DNA of 64,000 nucleotides from Endozoicomonas sp. G2_1 (GCF_017744155.1 NZ_JAGHQT010000004.1:186001-250000); one strand, 5' to 3'. Positions 1 through 12,062 are shown, counted from the stretch's first letter. Translations and numbers: made by a program. Notes: generated from the sequence alone by a model not told the origin.

Positions 1-23
1 TTAACGGCGCGGTAATCTTTGAA

Positions 24-656
24 ATGAAACACTCGGGCCTACAAGGTCTATTACTGGCAGCGGGAGCTTCAACTCGGCTTGGTCAACCCAAACAAATCGT
101 GATTTACCAAGGGCTAAGCTTAATTACTCGGCAGACTCGCTTGCTATTAAAACAATGTCAATACGTGACTATTGTGCTAGGTGCAAATGCCGATTTATGC
201 CGTAGAACGTTAGAAGCTGAACTTCTAGACCATGAGTTAGCGGCAATTGAGTTGATTGAAAACCAGAACTGGGCAACTGGGCTTGGCAGCTCAATTGCAT
301 TTGGTGCTGCGCACTTTGACCGAACATATCGCGGGATATTGCTACTTTTGGTCGACCAATGGCAGTTGACCGATCAACATTTAAGACACTTTGTTAAACA
401 TTGGCACGCTTGTGCTTATGTTAAACCTAGCAACATTTGTATCGCTAGTATGCAGCAAGAAAAGCTCGTCACCGGACCACCGGTGATATTTTCCGAGCAA
501 TTTATCGATGAATTGTCTCAGTTTAACGCGTCAGATGGTGCTAAATCATTGATTAAACGCTATTCTGAACAAGTATTCGATTATCCAATACCACAAGCCT
601 TCACCGATTTAGATACGGCCGAGCAGTTGCAAGTGCTACGGGCAAGCGATAGTTAA
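24..656 (+). CDS. MocA-like molybdenum cofactor nucleotidyltransferase (NTP transferase family)
   Basis: The 210-residue protein opens with the nucleotidyltransferase signature [16 protein letters not shown] at about residues 9-25, typical of MobA/MocA enzymes that add CMP or GMP to molybdopterin. It directly precedes the two subunits of a molybdenum hydroxylase (76 bp gap), so cofactor maturation for that enzyme is the likely role (inference). No clear ribosome binding site precedes the ATG at 24. The same frame stays open back to base 3, so the protein could be longer or be the C-terminal half of a fusion, for instance with an XdhC-type chaperone. The family call is firm; the exact start is not. 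Confidence 0.8.
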   Translation: MKHSGLQGLLLAAGASTRLGQPKQIVIYQGLSLITRQTRLLLKQCQYVTIVLGANADLCRRTLEAELLDHELAAIELIENQNWATGLGSSIAFGAAHFDRTYRGILLLLVDQWQLTDQHLRHFVKHWHACAYVKPSNICIASMQQEKLVTGPPVIFSEQFIDELSQFNASDGAKSLIKRYSEQVFDYPIPQAFTDLDTAEQLQVLRASDS

Positions 657-732
657 TAACTTATTTGTACTGAATATTAAATATGCGAAGGCGATAAATA
701 ACAAGAATGCAAACCGTTCTGGGGGGAACAAC

Positions 733-1188
733 ATGATTACCTTGATGATTAATGGCAAGGCGCATCAGTTTGATGATGATGGCAGTATGCCTTTGCTTTG
801 GGCACTTAGAGATGTCTTGAAATATACCGGTACTAAATACGGCTGTGGCAAAGGTTTGTGCGGTGCCTGTACCGTTCATTTAAACAGCCAACCCGTGCGT
901 TCTTGTTCGTTACCTGTTTCCGCTGTTGGTGATGGCGAAATCACCACCATTGAAGGCTTGTCTGAAAATGGCGAACACGCAGTTCAGCAGGCTTGGCAGC
1001 AACTCAATGTACCTCAATGTGGCTATTGCCAAGCTGGTCAAATGATGTCGGCAGCAGCATTACTTGAAAATAACAAAAAGCCGAGTGATGACGATATTGA
1101 GCGAGCCATGAGCGGCAACATTTGCCGTTGTGGTACCTATCAGCGAATCAAGCAAGCGATTCACTTAGCGGTTGAGTTAAAGGAGTAG
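733..1188 (+). CDS. (2Fe-2S)-binding subunit of a xanthine dehydrogenase-family molybdenum hydroxylase (IorA-like)
   Basis: The 151-residue protein has the two-domain layout of small iron-sulfur subunits. A plant-ferredoxin-type cluster uses Cys38, Cys43, Cys46 and Cys58, and an alpha-helical second cluster domain uses Cys96, Cys99, Cys131 and Cys133 (QCGYC, NICRCG). It passes electrons away from the molybdenum site in the partner encoded 3 bp downstream. A G-rich stretch just before the ATG serves as ribosome binding site. No FAD subunit gene is present, as in the two-subunit isoquinoline 1-oxidoreductase/aldehyde dehydrogenase type. The substrate cannot be told from sequence. Confidence 0.92.
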   Translation: MITLMINGKAHQFDDDGSMPLLWALRDVLKYTGTKYGCGKGLCGACTVHLNSQPVRSCSLPVSAVGDGEITTIEGLSENGEHAVQQAWQQLNVPQCGYCQAGQMMSAAALLENNKKPSDDDIERAMSGNICRCGTYQRIKQAIHLAVELKE

Positions 1189-1191
1189 CCC

Positions 1192-3450
1192 ATGTCTGGT
1201 CAAATTGAAAATGTTAGCCGTCGTCGCTTTTTAAAAAATCTCGGTATCAGCTCAACAGCACTAGTTATTGGCGTGCAATTGCCAGGCTTAAGTTTAATGC
1301 CAAAAGCACTTGCGGCAAGTTCAGATAATGCCGTTTTTGAACCAAGTGTTTATTTGCAAATAGCACAAGACAATACCGTATCAGTCATTGTTCATCGCTC
1401 AGAAATGGGCCAGGGCATTCGCACCAGTATCCCGATGATCTTGGCTGATGAGCTCGAAGCAGATTGGCAACAAGTTAAGGTGATTCAAGGCTTAGGTGAT
1501 AAAAAATACGGTAGCCAAAACACAGATGGTTCGCGCTCTATTCGACGTTTTTATCAGCCATTGAGAGAAGCAGGCGCGTCGGCTCGGATGATGTTGGAAC
1601 AAGCTGCCGCTAATATTTGGCAGGTGCCTGTCGCCCAATGTCAGGCGCAAAGTGGTCATGTTGTTGATAAAGCGGGCGCCCGTCAGCTTACATTTGGCGA
1701 TTTAGTCGCTGCTGCCCAGCAATTGCCATTACCGGAAAAAGACAAGATTGTCTTTAAAGCCAAGCAAGACTTTAACTTTATTGGTAAAGAAAACGTCGCC
1801 TTGGTTGACGGTCATGATATTGCCACCGGCAAAGCGGTTTACGGTTACGACGTTCAATTACCTGAGATGAAAATTGCAGTAATCGCAAGACCACCAGTAT
1901 TGGCCAGTAAAATTAAAAGCTATGACGATAGCGCCGCTAAAAAAGTGCCAGGTGTTATTGCCGTTGTAAAAATGCCTGATGTTGAAGAGCCTGTGCTGTT
2001 TAAACCCTTGGGGGGCATTGCCGTTATTGCGACCAATACATGGGCAGCACTACAAGGGCGAAAAGCGCTGAAAATAGACTGGCAAGTCAATCAAGATCAT
2101 CAAACCTACAATAGTGATAGCTACAAGGCTGCGTTAAATAATAGCTGTGATAACCCGGCGAAAGTCTTGCGACAAAAAGGTGACGTTACCAAAGCCTTAG
2201 CAGACGCTGACCAAGTGTTAAGCGCTGAATATTACGTGCCAGAATTAATTCACGCACCAATGGAGCCACCAGCGGCAACAGCGCATTACCACGATGGTCA
2301 GTTTGATATTTGGGCTTGTACGCAAACGCCGCAATCGGCGCAAAATACTGTTGCTCAGTTTATGCAAGTTGAGCCTGAAAAAGTGAATGTTAACGTTACC
2401 CTGCTCGGCGGTGGTTTTGGTCGCAAGTCAAAACCTGACTTTATTGTTGAAGCTGCCTATTTAGCGAAAACGCTCATGATGCCAATAAAAGTTGAGTGGA
2501 GTCGTGAAGACGAAGTTCAGCAGGGCTACTACCACGCGGTCAGCTATCAAAAATTGCGGGCAGGGCTAAAAAACAAAACTCTGACCGCTTGGCAACACAA
2601 TGTTGCCTTGCCGCCAATTGGCTCTACCTTTAGTAAGGGCGCCGATTTAATTGGCTCTGAGTCTGGCTTAGGGCTGGTTGATATGCCTTATCAAGTAGCC
2701 AATGTTAGCTGCGCAGCCGGCAAAGCGCCAGCACATACCCGTATTGGTTGGCTGCGGTCGGTAACCAATATTAACCAAGCCTTTGCGGTTTGCTCATTTG
2801 CTGACGAACTCGCCCACGCCCGTGATTTAGATCCGGTGCAAAATTTATTGTCATTGCTGGGTGATGACAGGTTAATCGACTTAACCAAAGAGCAAACTGA
2901 GTACGGCAATTATGGCGAGTCTACCGATGTTTATCCGATTGATACTGCGCGCCTTAAAAATGTTGTTAACCGAGTTGCTGAGTTAGCAAATTGGTCTAAG
3001 CCTCGTCCGAAAAATCACGGTTTGGGCATAGCGGTTCATCGAAGTTTCGTCAGTTATGTTGCCTCGGTGGTGGAAGTGTCGGTTAATCCTCAAGGTAAAA
3101 TTAAACTGGAACACGTTTGGTTAAGTGTTGATTGCGGTACAGCCGTAAACCCTGAACGCATTAAGTCGCAAATGGAAGGTGCGGCAGTTTTTGCTATTTC
3201 ACTCGCTTACTATGGCGAATTGACCGCGAAAAATGGGGTTATTGAACAGGGTAACTTTGACACCTACCAAATGGCGAGAATTGGTGAAGTACCAGAGACA
3301 ACCGTAGATATTGTCGACAGTGATGCGCCTCCAGGCGGTGTTGGTGAGCCGGGTGTGCCGCCAATCGTTCCCGCGCTAACTAACGCGATTTTTGCGGCAA
3401 CAGGTAAACGCTATCGCGAGTTACCGCTGAAACAATACGATATTATTTAA
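1192..3450 (+). CDS. Tat-exported molybdopterin-binding subunit, xanthine dehydrogenase family (IorB-like)
   Basis: This 752-residue catalytic subunit starts with a twin-arginine signal ([10 protein letters not shown], Arg10-Arg12, then a hydrophobic run ending near ALA at residue 42), so the folded holoenzyme should be exported to the periplasm. Family motifs are visible: [17 protein letters not shown] near residue 75, the molybdopterin loop GGGFGRK near 406, and GVGEPGVPP near 717 holding the catalytic-type glutamate. Length and Tat signal fit IorB/aldehyde oxidoreductase large subunits. It is co-transcribed with the iron-sulfur subunit. The physiological substrate (N-heterocycle or aldehyde) is unknown. 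Confidence 0.92.
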   Translation: MSGQIENVSRRRFLKNLGISSTALVIGVQLPGLSLMPKALAASSDNAVFEPSVYLQIAQDNTVSVIVHRSEMGQGIRTSIPMILADELEADWQQVKVIQGLGDKKYGSQNTDGSRSIRRFYQPLREAGASARMMLEQAAANIWQVPVAQCQAQSGHVVDKAGARQLTFGDLVAAAQQLPLPEKDKIVFKAKQDFNFIGKENVALVDGHDIATGKAVYGYDVQLPEMKIAVIARPPVLASKIKSYDDSAAKKVPGVIAVVKMPDVEEPVLFKPLGGIAVIATNTWAALQGRKALKIDWQVNQDHQTYNSDSYKAALNNSCDNPAKVLRQKGDVTKALADADQVLSAEYYVPELIHAPMEPPAATAHYHDGQFDIWACTQTPQSAQNTVAQFMQVEPEKVNVNVTLLGGGFGRKSKPDFIVEAAYLAKTLMMPIKVEWSREDEVQQGYYHAVSYQKLRAGLKNKTLTAWQHNVALPPIGSTFSKGADLIGSESGLGLVDMPYQVANVSCAAGKAPAHTRIGWLRSVTNINQAFAVCSFADELAHARDLDPVQNLLSLLGDDRLIDLTKEQTEYGNYGESTDVYPIDTARLKNVVNRVAELANWSKPRPKNHGLGIAVHRSFVSYVASVVEVSVNPQGKIKLEHVWLSVDCGTAVNPERIKSQMEGAAVFAISLAYYGELTAKNGVIEQGNFDTYQMARIGEVPETTVDIVDSDAPPGGVGEPGVPPIVPALTNAIFAATGKRYRELPLKQYDII

Positions 3451-3466
3451 TTGTATCCTAGAAACC

Positions 3467-3498
3467 AGAGCCAGTAGTTATTGCTGGCTCTTTAGGTT
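3467..3498 (+). terminator. Hairpin terminator after the molybdenum hydroxylase operon
   Basis: AGAGCCAG (3467-3474) pairs with CTGGCTCT (3484-3491), followed by TTTAGGTTT. It lies 16 bp after the stop codon. The T tract is interrupted, so strength is moderate. Confidence 0.6.
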
Positions 3499-3602
3499 TA
3501 GCCGTTTAAAATTTCTGCTGTATTTAATCAAAAGCAGTTAGTGAAAAACTAGTAACTCGCGCTAAAATAGCGGGGTTAAATTATTATTATTGGGTTTTTA
3601 AA

Positions 3603-4157
3603 ATGTCATCATTGCAAGAGCAATTATTAAAAGCGGGCTTAACGACCAAACAAAAAGCTCGTCAAGCCAATACTGACAAGCGTCGCAAGCAAAAACAAAA
3701 AAAGAGTGGCGCAAAAGTAGAAGCAAGCCTACAAGAACAAGTTCAACAGGACTTAGCCAAAGCGCAAGCTGAAAAACAAGCCAAAGATACTGCGCTTAAT
3801 GCTGAGAAAAAAGCCGCGTTAGCCGAGAAAGAGCAGCACCAACGCATTCTACAAATTCTCCAGCATCACCAAATCGTTGTTGAAAACGGTGAGCTTGCCT
3901 ACAACTACGACTTTGCTGGTAAAGTGAAAAAGATCTTTCTCGACGATCAAACCCAACAAGCTCTGGTCAATGGCCGTTTAGCATTGTGTGGCTTGGACGA
4001 TGTTACCTATATTGTTACTAGTGAGACCGCAGCCAAGTTAGCAGAACTTGCGCCTGAGGTAGTGTTAGTTAAACATGAAAAACAAGCACAGCAAGAAGCC
4101 GTTGAAGAAGATGATCCGTACGCGGATTATCAAATCCCTGACGATCTGATGTGGTAA
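3603..4157 (+). CDS. DUF2058 family protein (YaiL-like)
   Basis: The 184-residue protein begins MSSLQEQLLKAGL and has a very basic Lys/Gln/Arg-rich helix (residues about 15-75), followed by a compact C-terminal domain, which is the DUF2058/YaiL pattern. E. coli YaiL is of similar length and is annotated as nucleoprotein- or polynucleotide-associated; a biochemical function is not established. The basic N-terminus is compatible with nucleic acid binding. It is a single gene between the hydroxylase operon and a convergent ABC exporter pair. The C-terminus is acidic (EEDDPYADY). Confidence 0.85.
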   Translation: MSSLQEQLLKAGLTTKQKARQANTDKRRKQKQKKSGAKVEASLQEQVQQDLAKAQAEKQAKDTALNAEKKAALAEKEQHQRILQILQHHQIVVENGELAYNYDFAGKVKKIFLDDQTQQALVNGRLALCGLDDVTYIVTSETAAKLAELAPEVVLVKHEKQAQQEAVEEDDPYADYQIPDDLMW

Positions 4158-4210
4158 TTGAGGCTCAAAAATTTCTTATATTTTTGTTTTATAGATAAGC
4201 AACGCATGCT

Positions 4211-4270
4211 CGCGCCTATTGTTAAACTTGTCGTGTTCAATAGTGTTAAACAAGCAAGATAATAGGCGCG
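4211..4270. terminator. Inverted repeat between convergent genes
   Basis: CGCGCCTATT (4211-4220) is the exact reverse complement of AATAGGCGCG (4261-4270), with a 40-bp spacer. It lies at the convergent ends of the DUF2058 gene and the membrane gene, whose last codons it overlaps. No strong T run follows on either strand, so a bidirectional terminator role is only likely. Confidence 0.4.
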
Positions 4271-5370
4271 ATAACGGCACATCCAGGTAGAAAAAATTGA
4301 TAGCCCAAGCGCATTACTGACCACATTGATAGTGCAGTCAAAAGCGGGATTATTGCTAAACTAGCGATGTTAAAATTGAGCCAGATAATCAATGTTAGGC
4401 TGATCAGTACTGAAAACAACAAGGGCACAATTGCATCGAGTAGTTTCTGGCTTTTTGTACTCAATATCAAACTGTTTAGGTAGTGTTGATGGCCAAGGTA
4501 AAATGCTTTGCTATCAAATTGATAACTGGCAATAACGAGCGCTAGTATCAAGTTAATAATACACTGCACGGCTAGTCCAACAGTTGCTGAAAGCTGAATT
4601 TGTCCATACCAAGTCATCATCAATACAATGGTAACAATTGCTAACCTCAACAGTTCGTGACCAATTTTCAGCTTTATCGCGTGTAAACGCATAAGTGGGT
4701 AATACTTAAATTGTCCAAACTGAGCGTCGAGTCTTACGGTTATTGGTTTGACAACTTCAATGATACTCAATAGTAACCAAACGATAGTCAGCACGGTAGA
4801 CCATAAATAACTGTGCCCGATAGTCGTTGATATTAATCCGAGTATTACCGGAATTGCCGCTAAGCTAAACCAAGCGATGCGCTTTTGAAAAGTTGCCAAT
4901 ATACCAACAACAACTGCCTGCACGGCAAACAGTGGAAAGTGAATCGATTTTAGAAAGGTTTGCCAATCGGGTAAATAAAAGCAGATAACTAATGGTGTCA
5001 GCAAGACCAGGTTTCCGCCAACTATCAGTAGTACCGTGCTGGTCAGGTTTTTTCGCCAATGGCTAATTGGTAAAGTATTTAAAAAATGCTGATAGCGAGT
5101 CGCCAAAATAGCCGGACGTTGTAATCTAAGCCAGCCATAGAGTAAGGCCAAATAAACTGATTGATAAAATACCCTAGTGGCCAGTTCGGTATTTAGGTCT
5201 GCGATGGTATTAATTGCTAACAGCGCGCTAAAAGCGGCAACAGGCAGTGCCATGTATAACACTAAATACAAAAAGCCAAGCAGTTGCATTAAGCTTTGTA
5301 AGAACTGTTTGAGGGTATCGCGATAGATGCGGTAGCGCAGGGTAAAATAGTTCAACTTTGCATTACTCAT
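4246..5370 (-). CDS. Polytopic membrane protein, probable ABC transporter permease partner
   Basis: The 374-residue protein is strongly hydrophobic with roughly ten predicted membrane helices (for example LMQLLGFLYLVLYMALPVAA near residue 27, and near residue 340 onward) and no soluble domain. I do not recognise a named family with certainty. It overlaps the upstream ATPase gene by 8 bp, so the two are translationally coupled and most likely form one ABC exporter. The substrate is unknown. The ATG start gives MSNAKLNYFTLRYRIYRD, a basic cytoplasmic N-terminus. Confidence 0.65.
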   Translation of the reverse strand: MSNAKLNYFTLRYRIYRDTLKQFLQSLMQLLGFLYLVLYMALPVAAFSALLAINTIADLNTELATRVFYQSVYLALLYGWLRLQRPAILATRYQHFLNTLPISHWRKNLTSTVLLIVGGNLVLLTPLVICFYLPDWQTFLKSIHFPLFAVQAVVVGILATFQKRIAWFSLAAIPVILGLISTTIGHSYLWSTVLTIVWLLLSIIEVVKPITVRLDAQFGQFKYYPLMRLHAIKLKIGHELLRLAIVTIVLMMTWYGQIQLSATVGLAVQCIINLILALVIASYQFDSKAFYLGHQHYLNSLILSTKSQKLLDAIVPLLFSVLISLTLIIWLNFNIASLAIIPLLTALSMWSVMRLGYQFFLPGCAVIAPIILLV

Positions 5371-5968
5371 TACTGGATTTTAAATTCGCAATATCGAGTT
5401 GTTGATAGTCTTTATGCTCGGTAAAACAAGCTTCATGAGAAGCAAGTACAAGCGTTTGCTGGCTTGAATCTAAGTAGCTAATTAACCAATCTCTGCTGGC
5501 TTGGTCTAAGCCTGTGGTTGGTTCGTCGAGCAATAAATATTTTGGCTGATGACTAAGGGCTAACAATAAGCCGAGCTTTTTATAGCTGCCCAGCGACAAC
5601 TTGGCAACGCCAGTGGCTAACTGCTGGCCAAAGCTAAGCTGCTCAATCATTTGCTGTGGCCATTGGCATTGATGCTGCTCTAGGTGAAATTCAAGCAGTT
5701 GTTGACTGGTTAAAAAGCTTGGCAACTGAATTTTATCAGAGCAAACCCCAATTAAGCGTTTCGCGTTGGCTGCTCGAATATCAATATTGTCAATGGTGAC
5801 TGTGCCTTGGTCTGCTGGTTCAAGACCACCAGCGAGCATTAACAGGGTTGTTTTACCACTGCCGTTGACGCCTCTAATACAGTATTTTGAATTGCCAAAG
5901 TCAATATTAAGTTGGTTGAACAACAGCTGATGTTGGTAGCTTTTACTGAGGTTAGATAAACTGAGCAT
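5363..5968 (-). CDS. ABC transporter ATP-binding protein
   Basis: A 201-residue nucleotide-binding domain. Walker A is GVNGSGKT (about residues 33-40), Walker B is YLLLDEPTTGLD, and a histidine switch is visible in LASHEA. The signature loop reads LSLGSYKK instead of the usual LSGGQ. I chose the ATG at 5968 because MLSLSNLSKSYQ is the normal NBD beginning; a longer version from a TTG at 6025 would add an unlikely N-terminus. It is followed by, and overlaps, the membrane partner gene. Small-size ATPases of this kind resemble CcmA-like exporters, but the cargo is unknown. Confidence 0.88.
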   Translation of the reverse strand: MLSLSNLSKSYQHQLLFNQLNIDFGNSKYCIRGVNGSGKTTLLMLAGGLEPADQGTVTIDNIDIRAANAKRLIGVCSDKIQLPSFLTSQQLLEFHLEQHQCQWPQQMIEQLSFGQQLATGVAKLSLGSYKKLGLLLALSHQPKYLLLDEPTTGLDQASRDWLISYLDSSQQTLVLASHEACFTEHKDYQQLDIANLKSSNE

Positions 5969-6185
5969 GAAAATATATATGTCGAGAAAACTGTTAGGCA
6001 GTATATAAAAGCTAAGGTTATTCAATAAGGTAAAAACTGTAATCAGATATTAACAGCGGTTATAAAGGCAGATCTTATTTGCCGGTTGGATTGTGCTACA
6101 ATGACGCGATTTTTATTCGCTATGATTTTTTATTAACTAACCTGGGTTCTAGTTGAGAAAACAGGTTAACAATCGAGGTAGTAGT

Positions 6186-6539
6186 ATGTTTGTTATTCGT
6201 TGGTTGCTTGGCCGCATTATTTTATTGGTTGATTTTTTAACATCACCGAAAAAGCCAAAACTAACTGCAGATCAGCAAACAGCATTGGACGCTAAAACAG
6301 GTAATTTGAGTTTGTATCAGCTTACCGCTTGCCCATTTTGTGTAAAAGTACGACGTGCAATTAAAGCAGGTGGGTTGAATATTGAGTTGCGTAACATTAA
6401 AGAGCAAGCCAATTTAAATGAGCTTGTTGAGCAGGGTGGTAAGCGCACGGTACCGTGCTTGCGCATTGAGAACCAAGATCAGAGTGTGACTTGGTTGTAT
6501 GAATCAAACGACATTATCAACTATTTGCAAAAGCTGTAA
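6186..6539 (+). CDS. Glutaredoxin/GST N-terminal domain thiol protein with membrane-proximal N-terminus
   Basis: From the ATG at 6186 the product is 117 residues. A hydrophobic segment (about 2-18, FVIRWLLGRIILLVDFL) is followed by a thioredoxin-fold domain with the redox motif CPFC (Cys49, Cys52), the cis-proline region TVPCLRI and the ending SNDIINYLQKL typical of glutaredoxin/GST N-terminal domains. The start is set by CGAGGTAG about 7 bp upstream; a TTG at 6153 is possible but has no such site. The N-terminal helix suggests anchoring to the inner membrane. Exact substrates are unknown. Confidence 0.85.
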   Translation: MFVIRWLLGRIILLVDFLTSPKKPKLTADQQTALDAKTGNLSLYQLTACPFCVKVRRAIKAGGLNIELRNIKEQANLNELVEQGGKRTVPCLRIENQDQSVTWLYESNDIINYLQKL

Positions 6540-6567
6540 TTGTTGACCCTTGAAACTAAATAATATT

Positions 6568-6607
6568 AGCGGTGATAGTCATGATGACTTCACCGCTTTT
6601 TCTTTTG
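6568..6607 (+). terminator. Intrinsic terminator after the glutaredoxin-like gene
   Basis: AGCGGTGA-T-AGTCAT pairs with ATGACTTCACCGCT (one bulged T), followed by TTTTCTTTTG. It lies 28 bp after the stop codon. Confidence 0.8.
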
Positions 6608-6637
6608 TAAATTCAGCTTTTCTTGTGAGACCAACGG

Positions 6638-7222
6638 TTAACTCAAGGCTAATTTTATCAATCGCGCTAAGTGCTCAGGGAAGGTGACAGACAAGGCAAT
6701 ATCTTGCGCTTTAGTCGACATCTTTTTCCACGTTTTTTGTAAAATACTAATAATTTTTTCTTCGCTGTGTTTCTCGGCAAATGGCGCAAAGTAATGTTGT
6801 AAGAACACTAAACAAGCAACGTCTTCAAGTGCTTGGCTGTTGGCGTTAGTTTTGAGCTTTTCTTTGCGAATAATTTGCGCGGTGGTTTCGCCATCACTTT
6901 CACTGTAACCGTTGTCTAGCATTAATTCTTTGGTCAAATCCGCGTGAAAGGTACCAAGTGCTTTGCGCCACTTGAGGTACCCGGCTTTGCCTTCCGGATA
7001 TTCAGAGCGTTTGATATGCCAGCGCTTAATATGTTGGGCTCTCACGGCTATTTGTAAGTATTCATCGGCATCTGGCCAGTGTTGGTTTAAACAAGCGGAC
7101 ATTTGCTGACCGTAAATAAGTTCTTTGGCGACTGGTTTTTGGTCAATCTCTACTGTGTTGGGGTCTGCTTGGTTAACGCAGTCTATTTTTGCGAGGGTTA
7201 AATTGAGGCGTGAAGCTTTCAT
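6638..7222 (-). CDS. DUF4202 domain-containing protein
   Basis: The 194-residue soluble protein matches the DUF4202 family in its core residues: AVRAQHIKRWHIKRSEYPEGKAGYLKWR near residues 61-88, and a later histidine/aspartate-rich part (ALEDVACLVFLQHYF). The spread of conserved His and Asp/Glu resembles HD-type metal hydrolases, but that is inference. The family has no assigned function that I know of. It is divergent from pyrG, with the inverted-repeat element in the 590-bp gap, and appears to be transcribed alone. Confidence 0.8.
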   Translation of the reverse strand: MKASRLNLTLAKIDCVNQADPNTVEIDQKPVAKELIYGQQMSACLNQHWPDADEYLQIAVRAQHIKRWHIKRSEYPEGKAGYLKWRKALGTFHADLTKELMLDNGYSESDGETTAQIIRKEKLKTNANSQALEDVACLVFLQHYFAPFAEKHSEEKIISILQKTWKKMSTKAQDIALSVTFPEHLARLIKLALS

Positions 7223-7378
7223 TGTAATACCTAAATAACTGATTTGATTAGCAAGAGCGAAAATCCAATATTAGTGAAACCAGCAGAGATTACAATCGTT
7301 GGTTTTCGATAACCGAAATCGCGATTGTTAATAATTACCTAAGCAGACGCTAAATCACCATATTTTTACTCAAGTTAT

Positions 7379-7647
7379 TAGGGCGTGTTGATCTTTCGAG
7401 ATTGAATTTTGTTCTACCTAAACGCTTTCTGAACGCGGCGCTCGGGCTGCAGCATAGTTATTCTATGTAAAAACCGAGCAACAATGATCAGGAAGCGTTT
7501 AGGTGAACCCACAGGGCAGCACCTGTTTGGTATTTCTACAGCGTTGTCGCAAGGTTTATGTAGGGCAACTACACGACACATGCTCCGCCTTGTATAAAAA
7601 CCAAACAGACGGCTGCAAAAACAATCCTGAAACATCAACACGCCCTA
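7379..7647. mobile_element. Non-coding inverted-repeat (MITE-like) element, about 269 bp
   Basis: The ends TAGGGCGTGTTGAT (7379-7392) and ATCAACACGCCCTA (7634-7647) are exact reverse complements. The outermost TA could be a duplicated TA target, as in IS630/Tc1-type insertion (inference). Inside are two long imperfect hairpins: ACCTAAACGCTTTCTGA (7416-7432) against 7488-7504 (one mismatch), and CTGTTTGGT (7523-7531) against ACCAAACAG (7600-7608). No transposase is encoded, and short open frames inside look accidental. Similar short repeats occur in marine Alteromonadales as I recall them, so it is probably a repeat family. The whole 7223-7809 gap holds this element plus the pyrG promoter. Confidence 0.7.
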
Positions 7648-7676
7648 TTGTTGTTGGTCACTCAATTGAGTATAAT
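7648..7676 (+). promoter_or_regulatory. Sigma-70 type promoter of pyrG
   Basis: TTGTTG (7648-7653), a 17-bp spacer and a perfect TATAAT (7671-7676), about 130 bp upstream of pyrG. The -35 hexamer begins immediately after the last base of the inverted-repeat element. Confidence 0.7.
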
Positions 7677-7767
7677 ATCGCCCCGTCTTGCTACTCAGCC
7701 ACTTAACTCTATACTTAACCATCAGGTCATATTTTTGTCTCTGGTTAGGTATTGGTTTAGTCAATAA

Positions 7768-9447
<1,680 letters not shown>

Positions 9448-9454
9448 TATTTTT

Positions 9455-9487
9455 AAAACCGTGGCCCGTGCTGCGGTTTTTTGTTTT
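9455..9487 (+). terminator. Hairpin terminator/attenuator between pyrG and eno
   Basis: AAAACCG (9455-9461) pairs with CGGTTTT (9474-9480), with an inner GC/GC pair, followed by TTTTGTTTTT. eno starts 47 bp later, so some transcription of eno must start here or read through. Confidence 0.7.
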
Positions 9488-9500
9488 TAATATCAATTGA

Positions 9501-10826
<1,326 letters not shown>

Positions 10827-10855
10827 TCCTTTACTCAGTTAACCGTGAATAATAG

Positions 10856-10889
10856 AAAGAGCGCTATATCTAGCGCTCTTTTTGTTTTT
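10856..10889 (+). terminator. Strong intrinsic terminator of eno
   Basis: AAAGAGCGCTA (10856-10866), loop TATC, TAGCGCTCTTT (10871-10881): a perfect 11-bp stem followed by TTGTTTTT. Confidence 0.92.
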
Positions 10890-11002
10890 GGGGCTGAATG
10901 CAGACATTGGCGAAGGGGCAATAATAGCTGGCGCTATAATTTGTAGCAAAGATCGAGTATGCTTAACAAATAGCTGATATTAGTTGTTTTGTTAACCGAT
11001 TT

Positions 11003-11689
11003 ATGAGTCAAGCGTCGCTGTGGCAAATACAGCAGCAAACCCCTGAGTATGCCGAACTATGTCACGCCCTTTATGAGCGTGAAATCAGTGCGCTTGCCCA
11101 AATTGAATCAAACTCGGTCGTCAGCTTACAGCACCGACTAAAAAGCCTGCCTTATTATATTAATCGCACCGCTGATTTAATGACCCGAGTGCAGTCTCCC
11201 CTTGAACTCGATATTCAAAATGCCACTTGGTCAACCAAACAAGCCAACAAAATGCCGTTGTCGGGTCAAACACCTGAGCAAGTTTGGCAATGGTATCAAA
11301 GCTTTAACTTCTCTACTGGGCTAGTGGTGCCAGTCGCTTTGTCCGATCATATTGTGTTGGAGTCAATCGATAGGATTGATATTGATAACCAGCGCTTTCG
11401 CGGCAATCGCTATGGTTGGTTCGACCAAGCGCGAGTTGTCAGCCCTACTGCCGATGATGTTCAATTGCTTAAGCCGACTAAACGGGCGATGATGGCGGCG
11501 TGTGCTGGTCACTGTTGGACGCCTTCGGTGCTTTTATCTAAACCAACAACTAATGCGGCATTAAGCCAAAGTCAGGGCGAGAAAGTAAATAAGCTGCAGC
11601 CGGTTTTGCCGAGCTTGCGCGAGTTGTTACTCTCTTGCGCGATTAATTGGCAGAACTTTCGCAAACCACTCAATTTTATCTCCTCATAA
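11003..11689 (+). CDS. Conserved-looking hypothetical protein between eno and ftsB
   Basis: A 228-residue soluble protein I cannot assign to a family. It has no signal peptide or membrane helix. Visible features are a Gln/Trp-rich start (SLWQIQQQTPEYAELCHALYE), a central GNRYGWFDQARVVSP segment, a short MMAACAGHCW stretch with two cysteines and a histidine, and a hydrophobic C-terminal helix. Base and codon use look like the neighbours, so it is probably resident and expressed. No convincing Shine-Dalgarno sequence precedes the ATG, so the start is uncertain. Confidence 0.6.
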   Translation: MSQASLWQIQQQTPEYAELCHALYEREISALAQIESNSVVSLQHRLKSLPYYINRTADLMTRVQSPLELDIQNATWSTKQANKMPLSGQTPEQVWQWYQSFNFSTGLVVPVALSDHIVLESIDRIDIDNQRFRGNRYGWFDQARVVSPTADDVQLLKPTKRAMMAACAGHCWTPSVLLSKPTTNAALSQSQGEKVNKLQPVLPSLRELLLSCAINWQNFRKPLNFISS

Positions 11690-11765
11690 AGCGCCTCGCA
11701 TCTTGTTCTGATATCAGTATAATACTCGGTAGTTTTCTATTTATTTGGCCAGCTAAGCACGTTTA

Positions 11766-12062
11766 ATGCGCATTGTTACCGGCATTTTGCTGATCTTCTT
11801 GTTGTTGCTTCAATATCGACTTTGGTTCGGTAAAAACAGCGTGCCTGATTACATGGCCCTGAAACAAGAAGTCGCCAGGCAGGAACAAGCCAACAACAAA
11901 CTGATACAACGCAATAAGTTGCTCTATGCTGACATTGATGACCTAAAGTCTGGTGTTGAAGCAGTTGAGGAGCGAGCTCGCAATGAGCTTGGCATGATCA
12001 AAGAAAACGAAACATTTTTCCGTATTATTACTGACGAGTCTCGGACGCAAAAGCGCCAGTAG
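11766..12062 (+). CDS. ftsB: Cell division protein FtsB
   Basis: A 98-residue bitopic protein with one N-terminal membrane helix (about residues 3-20) followed by a periplasmic coiled coil (ALKQEVARQEQANNKLIQRN) and the conserved ERARNELGMIKENETFFRII tail. FtsB joins FtsL and FtsQ in the divisome and signals activation of septal wall synthesis. Its place just upstream of ispD is the standard gammaproteobacterial order, which supports the name over a generic DivIC-family label. Confidence 0.95.
   Translation: MRIVTGILLIFLLLLQYRLWFGKNSVPDYMALKQEVARQEQANNKLIQRNKLLYADIDDLKSGVEAVEERARNELGMIKENETFFRIITDESRTQKRQ

Noticed and set aside
7414-7706. Two short open frames on opposite strands across the inverted-repeat element
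   Set aside because: They lie inside the palindromic repeat, have Cys/Arg-rich composition unlike real proteins, and no ribosome site.
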